6,343 nucleotides of DNA from an uncultured Lachnospiraceae bacterium (lineage in GTDB: Bacteria > Bacillota > Clostridia > Lachnospirales > Lachnospiraceae). Below, one piece after another: positions 6,202 through 6,343 of this stretch. How positions within the stretch are numbered: position 1 is the first letter of the stretch; each line of letters opens with the position of its first letter. Location: positions 1 to 6,343 of the forward strand of contig CAMJWQ010000207.1 in assembly GCA_946409475.1 (NCBI GenBank), written 5' to 3'. The position numbers and the translations under genes are program-made. Under the pieces are notes generated by a model. It did not search any database, was not told the DNA's origin, and was given only the letters and a program-made list of their open reading frames with translations.

Positions 6202-6247
6202 TCCGGCCCTGCAAAAATCGTCATCCATAATCTAATCTATATGTCCT

Positions 6248-6264
6248 AAAGAAATAATTTCTTT
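6248..6264. repeat. Perfect 17-bp palindrome upstream of PFOR
   Basis: AAAGAAATAATTTCTTT has exact 8-bp arms around one central base. The centre AAT-A-ATT matches the core shared by Fur, PerR and Zur boxes (7-1-7 dyads), but the outer arms do not match any of those consensus sequences as I know them. It lies about 180 nt before the PFOR start codon and downstream of the terminator of the preceding gene, where an operator would be possible. Confidence 0.4.
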
Positions 6265-6310
6265 GCCATTTGCTAATGTTTTTTGAAAATCCAAGGTGTA
6301 TGCCATCTTC

Positions 6311-6343
6311 AAAAAAAGCCTAATTCAAGACACGAAATTAGGC
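6311..6343 (-). terminator. Intrinsic terminator of the gene upstream of PFOR
   Basis: On the minus strand GCCTAATT and AATTAGGC (6336-6343 and 6318-6325) form a perfect 8-bp stem with a 10-nt loop, followed at once by seven T (6317-6311). This is a standard Rho-independent terminator. The stem reaches the last base of the window, so it may continue beyond it. It isolates the PFOR unit from the gene upstream; alternatively it could be the terminator of a leader attenuator, for which there is no other evidence. Confidence 0.8.

Noticed and set aside
6068..6310. T-box or other known riboswitch in the PFOR leader
   Set aside because: I could not find a T-box sequence, a conserved riboswitch core, or a terminator directly before the PFOR start; the only terminator lies at the far end of the leader.
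1..6343. CRISPR array, insertion sequence, prophage, tRNA or rRNA
   Set aside because: No regularly spaced repeats, transposase-like frame, terminal inverted repeats, cloverleaf or rRNA-like stretch was seen on either strand.

Overview
The window reads as a chromosomal segment of a strictly anaerobic, low-to-moderate-GC Firmicute, most likely a member of the Clostridia and probably the Lachnospiraceae. The grounds are a single-chain clostridial-type pyruvate:ferredoxin oxidoreductase, a rubrerythrin of the anaerobe type, strong GGAGG-type ribosome binding sites, AT-rich intergenic DNA, and the start of a large glycosyl hydrolase of a kind common in gut and plant-fibre Lachnospiraceae. The family assignment is inference from protein character; no 16S or other marker is present.

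Every gene I can support lies on the minus strand. Reading in the direction of transcription (high to low coordinates): a strong intrinsic terminator of an unseen upstream gene (6311-6343); a regulatory-looking leader of about 245 nt with several dyads and direct repeats (6068-6310); pyruvate:ferredoxin oxidoreductase (2531-6067); a 97-nt gap without a convincing terminator (2434-2530); ccdA-like thiol-electron transporter (1762-2433) directly followed by a membrane-anchored TlpA/ResA-like thioredoxin (1107-1751), whose ribosome binding site overlaps the ccdA stop codon; a 105-nt gap with a perfect 12-bp hairpin (1043-1075); rubrerythrin (462-1001); a 327-nt AT-rich gap; and the first 44 codons of a putative glycosyl hydrolase that runs off the left edge (1-134).

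The four complete genes make redox sense together. PFOR is the oxygen-sensitive enzyme that generates acetyl-CoA and low-potential reduced ferredoxin. CcdA and the TlpA-like protein would carry reducing equivalents from cytoplasmic thioredoxin across the membrane to extracytoplasmic thiols. Rubrerythrin reduces hydrogen peroxide using electrons from rubredoxin or related carriers. ccdA-tlpA is almost certainly one transcriptional unit; read-through from PFOR and on into rubrerythrin is possible but unproven. The glycosyl hydrolase at the left edge appears to be a separate unit with its own extended -10 promoter and a structured leader.

The coding content is ordinary. I found no CRISPR array, transposon, phage gene, tRNA or rRNA. 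The less explained material is non-coding: dyads and repeats upstream of PFOR, a 10-mer shared by the PFOR and rubrerythrin upstream regions, a hairpin that may hide a ribosome binding site upstream of ccdA, and the glycosyl hydrolase leader. I did not find a convincing undescribed system.
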